Origin: an uncultured Mycoplasmatota bacterium
GTDB lineage: Bacteria > Bacillota_I > Bacilli_A > RF39 > UBA660
Direction: 5' to 3'
NCBI GenBank assembly: GCA_900548725.1
Contig: URLV01000028.1
Location: forward strand, 1 to 15,823
DNA length: 15,823 bases
How positions within the stretch are numbered: the stretch's first letter is position 1; each line of letters starts with the position of its first letter. Both the position numbers and the translations under genes were made by a program. This document shows positions 1 to 5,579 of the stretch, piece after piece. Below the pieces are notes generated by a model. The model saw only the letters and a program-made list of their open reading frames with translations. It was not told the origin of the DNA and searched no databases.

Positions 1-25
1 TCTCTTTTTAATTTACTGTTTTTTT

Positions 26-61
26 ATTGATGTCTCTAAATTAGGGTTCACATCAATTTTT
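26..61 (+). terminator. Candidate intrinsic terminator near window start
   Basis: Arms ATTGATGT (26-33) and ACATCAAT (50-57) form an 8-bp stem with a 16-nt loop. A T-run (57-61) follows on the plus strand, so it would end a plus-strand transcript entering from the left of the window. On the minus strand the stem is followed by A rather than T, so it does not look like a terminator for the coiled-coil gene ending at 78. The stem is AT-rich and the loop is large, which keeps confidence modest. Confidence 0.4.
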
Positions 62-77
62 AGCAGTTTTTTATGTA

Positions 78-1520
78 TTAATTTAAATATCCACGTTGAT
101 GTAAGAAATTTGTAATAAATTCCATTTTTGCTTCATATGATGCAGTTGGATTAGCAGTACAATAATCTTCGTAAACTGTAGCCATTGCTTTAATAGTAGC
201 ACTATTAACTGTTTTTAAGTTTGTATTATTTAATACTGTATTTAAAGTTGTTGTAATGCTATCTAATTTTTGACTATTTTGACGAACCATAGTTCCTAAA
301 TTTTCTAACTTTCCGAATACTGTATTACCATCGCTACTTGTTCCTAATTTAGTTGATAAAGTTTCAATTTTATCATTTGTATTAGTTGTTTTAGTATTTA
401 AATCATCTATTTTCTTGTTAATACCAAACAATTTACCAAATATAGTATTATTAGTTTCATTATCTGTTGAATTACCTATTTTTGAAACAACTTCGTTTCT
501 AATACTATTTATTGAAGTGTCTAAAACATTTAATTTGCTATCAACTGTATTAAATCTTGATGTTAGGTTTTCAGCAGTACTAGTACCCATTATTTTATTT
601 ATAATATCTTCTTTTGTACTATCTACTTTGTTATTTGTATTTGTTTTTACAGTATTAACTGCTTCATCTACTTTACTATTAGTATTACTATTGATAGCTT
701 GTATAGCTTTATCAGTAATATATTTATTATACTTATTTATTTTTTCTCTTGCTGCAGAAATAGAATTTTCTAATAATAATTTAGTTGCATCTATATGTGA
801 TTTAATTAGTTCTCTATTTGCATCTCCATGATTATTTATTAACTCTCTATTTGTATCACTATGATCATTTATTAACTCTCTATTTGCATCACTATGATCA
901 TTTATTAACTCTCTATTTGCATCACTATGTTCAACAGATAATCTTAATGCAGTACTAATAGCATTATTTAATAAAGTTTCAGCAGCATCAATATTATCAT
1001 TTATTGATTTAGTATTAGCTTTTGCATCAGCTAAAATAATTTCTTTATTATTATCACTATTTTCTTTTATTTCTTTAGTGTTTTTATCATCATTTTTAAT
1101 TATTTCTTCTTTACTAGAAGTAATATTTTCTTTTATATCTTTTGTATTATTTTCATTTTGTTCTTTTATTTCTTTAGTACTATTAGTAATATTTTCATTA
1201 ATATTATCTTTATTAGTATTATCATTTTCTTTAACTTCTTCTAATTTAGAATTTGTTTTAGAATAATTTGAATTAACATTCTTTTTAACATTTTCTATTT
1301 TTTCTTGAGTTAATGAATCATTTTCATTCATCTTTTCATTAGTTTCATTATTTAATTTTTTTGCTTCGTTTCTAGTATCATCTATAGAACTAACTACTTC
1401 TGGAATACTTTCATTATCTACTTTATATACTTTTACAATGTTAAATATACCTAGAATTAAAAGTACACCAACTATAGAAGTTATAACAATACTAAATATT
1501 TTTGTTGTATCTTTTTTCAT
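78..1520 (-). CDS. Membrane-anchored coiled-coil protein with 11-residue repeats
   Basis: I do not recognise a named family. From the upstream ATG at 1538 the protein is 486 residues; from the ATG at 1520 it is 480. I prefer 1520 because AGAAGG directly abuts the 1538 ATG with no spacer, whereas the GGAG of GGATGGAG lies about 12 nt before the 1520 ATG. One hydrophobic segment (about residues 14-36 of the longer form) follows a basic N-terminus. This predicts a signal anchor with the rest outside the cell. Most of the remainder is Asn/Lys/Glu/Asp/Thr-rich and helical, with no Cys until near the end. Four 11-residue units of the type HSDANRELIND lie around residues 203-243. The last 45 residues (from LKTVNSATIK to HQRGYLN) are less repetitive and may be a small folded domain. 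The gene starts 4 nt or so after the PrsA-like gene, so the two are probably co-transcribed. Inference: an extended surface or cell-wall-spanning protein that may be a client of that foldase. Confidence 0.8.
   Translation of the reverse strand: MKKDTTKIFSIVITSIVGVLLILGIFNIVKVYKVDNESIPEVVSSIDDTRNEAKKLNNETNEKMNENDSLTQEKIENVKKNVNSNYSKTNSKLEEVKENDNTNKDNINENITNSTKEIKEQNENNTKDIKENITSSKEEIIKNDDKNTKEIKENSDNNKEIILADAKANTKSINDNIDAAETLLNNAISTALRLSVEHSDANRELINDHSDANRELINDHSDTNRELINNHGDANRELIKSHIDATKLLLENSISAAREKINKYNKYITDKAIQAINSNTNSKVDEAVNTVKTNTNNKVDSTKEDIINKIMGTSTAENLTSRFNTVDSKLNVLDTSINSIRNEVVSKIGNSTDNETNNTIFGKLFGINKKIDDLNTKTTNTNDKIETLSTKLGTSSDGNTVFGKLENLGTMVRQNSQKLDSITTTLNTVLNNTNLKTVNSATIKAMATVYEDYCTANPTASYEAKMEFITNFLHQRGYLN
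811..942 (-). repeat. 33-bp in-frame tandem repeat in coiled-coil gene
   Basis: Three complete 33-bp units start at 811, 844 and 877, and a partial, diverging unit starts at 910. Each encodes the 11-residue unit HSDANRELIND with small changes (HSDTNRELINN, HGDANRELIKS). The unit length is a multiple of three and phase is kept, so this is a protein repeat, a hendecad coiled-coil pattern. The two units at 844 and 877 are nearly identical at DNA level, so copy number could vary by slippage or recombination. Confidence 0.9.
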
Positions 1521-1542
1521 ACTTCTTTTAAACTCCATCCTT

Positions 1543-2679
1543 CTATTTTATTTTTATTTTTTCGTAAGCACCATGATAAATTATTTTTAAATCATTAATT
1601 GATTCTTTAATGTCATTAGCACATTTTTCTTCTCTTAAATCATCATAATAATCATTTAATTTCTTATCATCTAATTCTAATCTTAAAACTATATGATAAG
1701 CATATTTTGTTTTAATTGGTTTACTTACTTCACCAGGAGATAATTTTAAAACTTCACTTTCAAGTTCACTTAATAACTCACCTTTTTTGTAATACAATTC
1801 AAAATCAGTTTGATTTTCATCGTACGCTTCACTATAATTTTTTATTAAATCATCAAAGTTTGTACCATTTTTTGCTTCTTCAACTATACTATTTGCTAAT
1901 TTTTCTTTTTGATTTATTGTTGTGTCATTTAAACTTTTACCAGTATTTAAATCTACAGTAGTAAGTATTATTTGTTTCAACTTAATATAGTTATCTTTAT
2001 ATGTTTCATTAGCATTATTCTTTTCTTCTTCTGTTAAATCATTTCTTTTATTTTCACTATAAAGTTTTTTTATAATTCTTTTATAAAGCTTATCAGTTTC
2101 ACTCATCTTATCGTAAGATTTATCAGTAGTACCATTCTCTTTTAAGAATTTTTTGTACTCTTTCTTGCCACCTAAGCTTTTTATAAATGATTCTTTTTCT
2201 TTATCAAGTTCTTTTTTATCCTCATCAGTTAAATCAATATTGTTTTGATTTGCTATATTTTTTATTGCAGATGCAGTTTTTATATCACTTATGGCAACTT
2301 CTTTTAAATAATCACGAACTGTCATTTTAGATTCATCATCATACATTACAGACAAATCATCACTAGTTATTTCATTAACTTTATCCTTATAATAATTATA
2401 TTTTGCTGAATATATATATATCATATAATCACTTTTTGTATAAGTATAATCATCAATACTTATTACTTTAGTGTTGTATTTAGATTTATTTATACCAAAT
2501 ATAATAGAAATAATAAGAATAATTAATACTAATAATAATATAAAGTATACTTTATATTTGTTTAACAAAGTTAAACAAATATTACTTTTTTGAGTTAATT
2601 TAGTTTTCTCAATAAGTGGTTTTCTTTCTCCTTTCAAATTATTACTTATTACTTTATCATCTTTTATTCTTTTAGACAT
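1543..2679 (-). CDS. PrsA-like membrane-anchored parvulin (PpiC-type) foldase
   Basis: Predicted extracytoplasmic peptidyl-prolyl isomerase or chaperone that helps exported proteins fold. The 378 residues are: a basic cytoplasmic stretch (1-42), one transmembrane helix (about 45-63), a helical SurA_N/PrsA-like region (about 75-225), and a C-terminal parvulin domain (about 230-335). The parvulin pattern is visible as KQIIL (235-239), GTNFDDLIKNYSEA (272-285), LKLSPGEVSKPIKT (311-324) and YAYHIVLRLE (326-335). The second active-site His is kept (H329). The first, usually in an (A/S)RHIL-type strand, is replaced by I237, so rotamase activity may be weak or absent; chaperone activity does not need it. 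PrsA is normally a lipoprotein; here there is no lipobox and a transmembrane anchor takes its place. The start has AGGGAG about 10 nt upstream. It is the first gene of a two-gene operon with the coiled-coil protein. Confidence 0.85.
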   Translation of the reverse strand: MSKRIKDDKVISNNLKGERKPLIEKTKLTQKSNICLTLLNKYKVYFILLLVLIILIISIIFGINKSKYNTKVISIDDYTYTKSDYMIYIYSAKYNYYKDKVNEITSDDLSVMYDDESKMTVRDYLKEVAISDIKTASAIKNIANQNNIDLTDEDKKELDKEKESFIKSLGGKKEYKKFLKENGTTDKSYDKMSETDKLYKRIIKKLYSENKRNDLTEEEKNNANETYKDNYIKLKQIILTTVDLNTGKSLNDTTINQKEKLANSIVEEAKNGTNFDDLIKNYSEAYDENQTDFELYYKKGELLSELESEVLKLSPGEVSKPIKTKYAYHIVLRLELDDKKLNDYYDDLREEKCANDIKESINDLKIIYHGAYEKIKIK

Positions 2680-2735
2680 ATATCAACACTCCCTACTATA
2701 GCCATATTACCCTCTTAAAGTAATAATTACTCTTT

Positions 2736-2764
2736 ATTCTATACAAATTTAAGATATCTGTCAA
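2736..2764 (-). promoter_or_regulatory. SigA-type promoter for the prsA-like operon
   Basis: Reading the minus strand, TTGACA (2764-2759) is followed after 17 nt by TAGAAT (2741-2736). The -35 is consensus and the -10 differs at one base. The start site would lie near 2729, giving a leader of about 50 nt before the ATG at 2679. Confidence 0.8.
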
Positions 2765-2853
2765 TCGATTTATTTAACTTTTTTTAAATTTTCATCCTGA
2801 TGATATTAAATTTATGAATTTACTTCATTTTTTATACTATATTAAAATAATAT

Positions 2854-2882
2854 TTGCATTTTTTGAGAATATGTTGTATTAT
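2854..2882 (+). promoter_or_regulatory. Promoter for the 120-residue orphan gene
   Basis: TTGCAT (2854-2859), a 17-nt spacer and TATTAT (2877-2882) precede the gene. The start site would fall near 2889, only about 23 nt before the ATG, with GAAAGGGGA as ribosome binding site in between. It faces away from the prsA-like operon promoter about 90 bp to the left. Confidence 0.65.
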
Positions 2883-2911
2883 AAAAAAACATTTTTGAAA
2901 GGGGAATAAAT

Positions 2912-3274
2912 ATGCAAATTTCAATAAAGGCAGTAGAATTAGTTGATAATGATAGAAAAAAAATTATTATAGAAAGAGCTAAAGAAGTTAAGTCTATGAT
3001 TTATAATTCTAATTTATCTTTAGATGGAATAATATCAAAAGGTTATTATCTTTATGAAAAAAAATATAAAGAGAGCTTAAGTATTCGTGAATTGACTATA
3101 TTATCATTATATATGATATTTCCAAATGATGATAAATTTATGAACATGTTATATAATTACAATTATGATTTTAATAAAGTGGCAAAACTATATAGTGTAA
3201 ATTGTACTGTTGTAAGATTAAGATATGATTGTTATATGTCTTTAAAAAATACAAAAATTTTGGAATTAAAATAA
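2912..3274 (+). CDS. Small orphan protein with HTH-like C-terminal helix
   Basis: A 120-residue protein I cannot assign to a family. The start is well supported: GAAAGGGG lies about 8 nt before the ATG, with a promoter just upstream. There is no signal peptide or clear membrane helix, and composition is mostly helical. The C-terminal segment DFNKVAKLYSVNCTVVRLRYD (86-106) has the spacing of a helix-turn-helix or of the C-terminal helix of ImmA/IrrE-type proteins (an A-x-x-Y-x-V-x(5)-R pattern), and ELTILSLYMIFP (60-71) resembles the region just before it. There is no HExxH metalloprotease motif, so if related it would be a reduced or non-catalytic version. The gene is monocistronic, ending in a hairpin directly after its TAA. 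Confidence 0.75.
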   Translation: MQISIKAVELVDNDRKKIIIERAKEVKSMIYNSNLSLDGIISKGYYLYEKKYKESLSIRELTILSLYMIFPNDDKFMNMLYNYNYDFNKVAKLYSVNCTVVRLRYDCYMSLKNTKILELK

Positions 3275-3276
3275 AA

Positions 3277-3305
3277 ACTTATTCGTTAATGAATAAGCTT
3301 TTATT
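3277..3305. terminator. Bidirectional terminator between orphan gene and queA
   Basis: The stem CTTATTC (3278-3284) and GAATAAG (3291-3297) has a 6-nt loop. A T-rich tract follows on the plus strand (from 3299) and a T-run lies on the minus strand (A-run 3273-3277). It begins directly after the stop codon of the plus-strand gene and lies against the stop codon of queA, serving two convergent genes. Confidence 0.75.
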
Positions 3306-4338
3306 TTGTATTATTTTTCTCAATATACATTGCATCTCCAAATGAGAAAAACCTATATTTATTATCAACAGCTATTTTATAAGCGTTTAAAATATATTCT
3401 TTTTTTGAGAAAGCACTGACTAGCATTACTAATGTACTTTTTGGTAAATGAAAATTTGTTATTAAACCATCTATTGCTTTAAATTTATATCCTGGGTATA
3501 TAAATATATCTGTATCTCCACTACATGGAATGAATTTTTCATTATCTCTTAGAACAGTTTCTAAAGTTCTTGTAGTTGTGGTACCTACTGCAATAATTTT
3601 TTTGCCTAACTCTTTTGTTTTATTTAATATATCAGCTGCCTCTTTGGTAACTATAAAATGTTCAGTATGCATTTTATGTTTTGTTACGTCTGTAACGTTT
3701 ACTGGTCTAAATGTACCTAAACCTACATGTAATGTTATATGAACAATATTAATTCCTTTTTCTTTAATTTTATCTAGTAATTCTTCTGTAAAATGTAATC
3801 CTGCTGTTGGTGCTGCTGCAGAGCCATAATTTTTAGCATACACAGTTTGGTATCTATCTTTATCTTTTAATTTTTCATGAATATATGGTGGTAAAGGCAT
3901 ACTTCCTAATTTATCTAGTATTTCCATTAATATACCGTCATATAATAATTCTACTCTAGTTATTCCCTCTTCTAGTATTTCATATACTTTTGCTTTTAAA
4001 ATACCATCGCCGAAAGATATTATAGTGTCTATTTTTAATCTCTTTTGTGGTTTTGCAAGACATTCCCATTTATTTAGTGATAAATCTTTCAATAATAAAA
4101 GTTCAATTACCGCTCCCGTATCTTCTTTTACACCTATAATTCTTGCTGGTATAACTTTTGTATCATTTATTACTAAACTATCTCCTTTATTTAGATAATC
4201 TATTATATTATAAAAATGTTTATGTTGTATATTACCATCTTTATCTAATACCATTAGTCTACTTTCACTTCTGTTTTCAAGTGGAGTTTGTGCTATTAAT
4301 TCTTCTGGTAAATAATAATTAAAATCTTCTGTTTTCAT
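3301..4338 (-). CDS. queA: S-adenosylmethionine:tRNA ribosyltransferase-isomerase QueA
   Basis: Cytoplasmic enzyme of queuosine synthesis. It transfers and isomerises the ribosyl part of S-adenosylmethionine onto 7-aminomethyl-7-deazaguanine at the wobble position of GUN-anticodon tRNAs, giving epoxyqueuosine. The 345 residues match the usual family length. Family blocks present are LPEELIAQ (10-17), INDTKVIPAR (57-66), GSAAAPTAGLHF (172-183), LHVGLGTFRPV (203-213), the VGTTTTRTLE region (251-260), NFHLPKSTLVMLVSAF (295-310) and RFFSFGDAM (329-337). The start has GGAAGTGAT about 6 nt upstream. It follows uppP on the same strand but has its own strong promoter and lies beyond the uppP terminator, so it is probably a separate transcript. 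No tgt or other queuosine gene lies in the window. Confidence 0.97.
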   Translation of the reverse strand: MKTEDFNYYLPEELIAQTPLENRSESRLMVLDKDGNIQHKHFYNIIDYLNKGDSLVINDTKVIPARIIGVKEDTGAVIELLLLKDLSLNKWECLAKPQKRLKIDTIISFGDGILKAKVYEILEEGITRVELLYDGILMEILDKLGSMPLPPYIHEKLKDKDRYQTVYAKNYGSAAAPTAGLHFTEELLDKIKEKGINIVHITLHVGLGTFRPVNVTDVTKHKMHTEHFIVTKEAADILNKTKELGKKIIAVGTTTTRTLETVLRDNEKFIPCSGDTDIFIYPGYKFKAIDGLITNFHLPKSTLVMLVSAFSKKEYILNAYKIAVDNKYRFFSFGDAMYIEKNNTK

Positions 4339-4362
4339 GTTTAATCACTTCCAATATGAAAT

Positions 4363-4391
4363 ATTATAGCAAGAAAAAAGCACTATGTTAA
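4363..4391 (-). promoter_or_regulatory. Extended -10 promoter for queA
   Basis: On the minus strand TTAACA (4391-4386), a 17-nt spacer ending in TGC, and TATAAT (4368-4363) make a near-consensus promoter with an extended -10 (TGn). The -35 lies inside the loop of the uppP terminator hairpin and the spacer covers its descending arm and T-run. The start site would be near 4356, giving a leader of about 18 nt with the SD. Confidence 0.8.
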
Positions 4392-4398
4392 GTACTTT
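4374..4398 (-). terminator. Intrinsic terminator of uppP, overlapping its stop codon
   Basis: On the minus strand AAAGTACT (4398-4391), loop TAACAT and AGTGCTTT (4384-4377) form an 8-bp stem with one T-G wobble. It is followed by a six-T run (4379-4374, partly in the stem). The first arm includes bases of the uppP TAA stop (4399-4397). Confidence 0.8.
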
Positions 4399-5209
4399 AT
4401 CTAAAATATAATAATACAAATATTCCTATAATGAATAAGTATATTGAAAATTTCCATAATTTACCTTTTCTAACTATTTCTGATAATACTTTATAAGTTA
4501 AATAAGTAAATATAAATGAAAATACAGTTCCTATTAAATAATAAATTAATAAGCTTGTACTTATGCCTGTTTCAATAACGTCTTTCACACCTAGCAACAT
4601 TGTTGCTACACTTACTGGAAAATATAACATAAATGTATACTTTAATGCAGAAGTTTTATTTAATTTACATAACAAACATCCTACAAGTACCATACCACTT
4701 CTTGATAAACCTGGAAAAAGTGCTACTCCTTCTAATAGGCCAATTATTATAGCGTCTTTATATGTAATATCATAATCATCTTTGTTACCATTTATATTTT
4801 TTACAATTAATAAACATATTCCTGTAATTATAAACATTAAACCTACTATCCAAGTTTTTGATAAAGTAGTTTCTATTTCATCTTTAAATAGTATTCCTAA
4901 TAGTCCAACTGGAATAGTTCCTATTATAATCATTAAACAATATTTAAATTCTTTTTGGTATTTTTCTCTATTTTTTTTATCAAATATATATTTAAAAAAT
5001 CCATTTAATAAATTAATAACATCTTTCCAAAAAATTATTAAGATTGCTATGAAAGAACCAAAATTAACAAATATTTCAAAATTTAAATCATTAAACATAT
5101 TAGTATTAAATAATTGTTTAAAAATAAATATATGACCACTACTACTTATTGGCAATGGTTCTGCTATACCTTGTATTATTCCTAATATAATATATTTTAT
5201 TAAATTCAT
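4397..5209 (-). CDS. uppP: Undecaprenyl-diphosphate phosphatase UppP (BacA family)
   Basis: Integral membrane enzyme that dephosphorylates undecaprenyl pyrophosphate. This recycles the C55 lipid carrier for peptidoglycan and other wall polymers and can confer bacitracin tolerance. The 270 residues are strongly hydrophobic, as expected for the family. The two signature regions are GIAEPLPISSSGH (14-26), carrying the conserved Glu (E17) and Ser cluster, and EGVALFPGLSRSG (160-172), carrying the conserved Arg (R170). The usual EFLP of the first motif reads EPLP. GGAGG lies 7 nt before the ATG. The gene has its own extended -10 promoter, a structured leader of about 155 nt, and a terminator overlapping its stop. 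The leader suggests regulation by transcription attenuation or ligand sensing (inference). Confidence 0.96.
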   Translation of the reverse strand: MNLIKYIILGIIQGIAEPLPISSSGHIFIFKQLFNTNMFNDLNFEIFVNFGSFIAILIIFWKDVINLLNGFFKYIFDKKNREKYQKEFKYCLMIIIGTIPVGLLGILFKDEIETTLSKTWIVGLMFIITGICLLIVKNINGNKDDYDITYKDAIIIGLLEGVALFPGLSRSGMVLVGCLLCKLNKTSALKYTFMLYFPVSVATMLLGVKDVIETGISTSLLIYYLIGTVFSFIFTYLTYKVLSEIVRKGKLWKFSIYLFIIGIFVLLYFR

Positions 5210-5239
5210 AATTTATACCTCCATAAATTATATGTAATT

Positions 5240-5366
5240 ACAAATAAAAATACGCAATGAAAATATGTATATTTCTTTGTTTATTAATCGGACGATTTCT
5301 TTCAAAGTGCGAGTAAAGTATTTTTTATCGGTTACACATATTTTATTTAATTATCTTCATTGCGCA
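5240..5366 (-). ncRNA. Structured 5' leader of uppP, candidate cis-regulatory RNA
   Basis: Minus-strand 5366-5353 pairs with 5264-5251 to form a 14-bp closing helix with a perfect CGCAATGAA core, two G-U wobbles and A-U pairs. Inside it, 5340-5333 pairs with 5271-5264 (8 bp, one G-U; 5264 can join only one of the two helices). Further in, CAAAG/CTTTG (5303-5307 with 5275-5279) can enclose a small hairpin, AATCG-GA-CGATT (5286-5297). The 3' side of the closing helix runs straight into a U-rich tract (5250-5240), about 30 nt before the uppP ATG and near its SD. The predicted start site falls at the beginning of the closing helix. This is a pattern of a terminator or antiterminator leader or a riboswitch-like aptamer. 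I could not match it to T-box, purine, TPP, SAM, c-di-GMP, preQ1, SRP RNA or 6S RNA signatures. It could also be a short independent RNA. Confidence 0.6.
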
Positions 5367-5371
5367 ATATA

Positions 5372-5400
5372 ATTATACCAATAAAGATCTAAAAAAGTAA
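5372..5400 (-). promoter_or_regulatory. Extended -10 promoter for uppP and its leader
   Basis: Minus-strand TATAAT (5377-5372) is preceded by TGG, an extended -10. The -35 at 17-nt spacing is weak (TTACTT, 5400-5395). The start site would be near 5365, at the foot of the leader helix. Confidence 0.7.
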
Positions 5401-5525
5401 GTACTTTTTACTGTTTTTTTTGATTTTATGTAATTTTTATAATAATATTCAAAATTTTATTCTAATTTTTAGATTTTTTACCTTTAATTATTGGTTTTTT
5501 CAAATTTCTTATACTTTACACATAC
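5401..5525. other. Intergenic, T-rich, no gene seen
   Basis: This is the rest of the roughly 370-bp gap between divergent uppP and the Lys/Glu-rich gene. A palindrome AAAAAGTA-AG-TACTTTTT spans 5392-5409, followed on the plus strand by an eight-T run (5414-5421). It could form a weak terminator-like hairpin but no gene would need one there. Otherwise I see only homopolymer T/A tracts and no open frame with a ribosome binding site. Confidence 0.5.
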
Positions 5526-5554
5526 TAGACTTAATTAGGATATTTTGATACAAT
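5526..5554 (+). promoter_or_regulatory. Extended -10 promoter for the Lys/Glu-rich gene
   Basis: TAGACT (5526-5531), 17 nt, then TACAAT (5549-5554) preceded by TGA, an extended -10. The start site would be near 5561, about 19 nt before the ATG at 5580. Confidence 0.7.
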
Positions 5555-5579
5555 ATGCTTGTATTAAGTGGGTGATATT

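Noticed and set aside
811..942. CRISPR-like direct repeats
   Set aside because: Units are contiguous with no spacers, stay in frame and encode an 11-residue coiled-coil repeat.
2792..2803. Short dyad TCATC-CT-GATGA between divergent promoters
   Set aside because: Arms of only 5 bp in a 230-bp AT-rich gap; could be an operator but chance is just as likely.
4339..4396. preQ1 riboswitch before queA
   Set aside because: The gap is only 58 nt and is fully taken by the uppP terminator, the queA promoter and its ribosome binding site. No aptamer-like element fits between the start site and ATG.
5392..5421. Hairpin followed by a T-run as a plus-strand terminator
   Set aside because: No plus-strand gene lies upstream for it to end, and the stem is almost all A/T with a tiny loop. 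Mentioned only in the intergenic entry.
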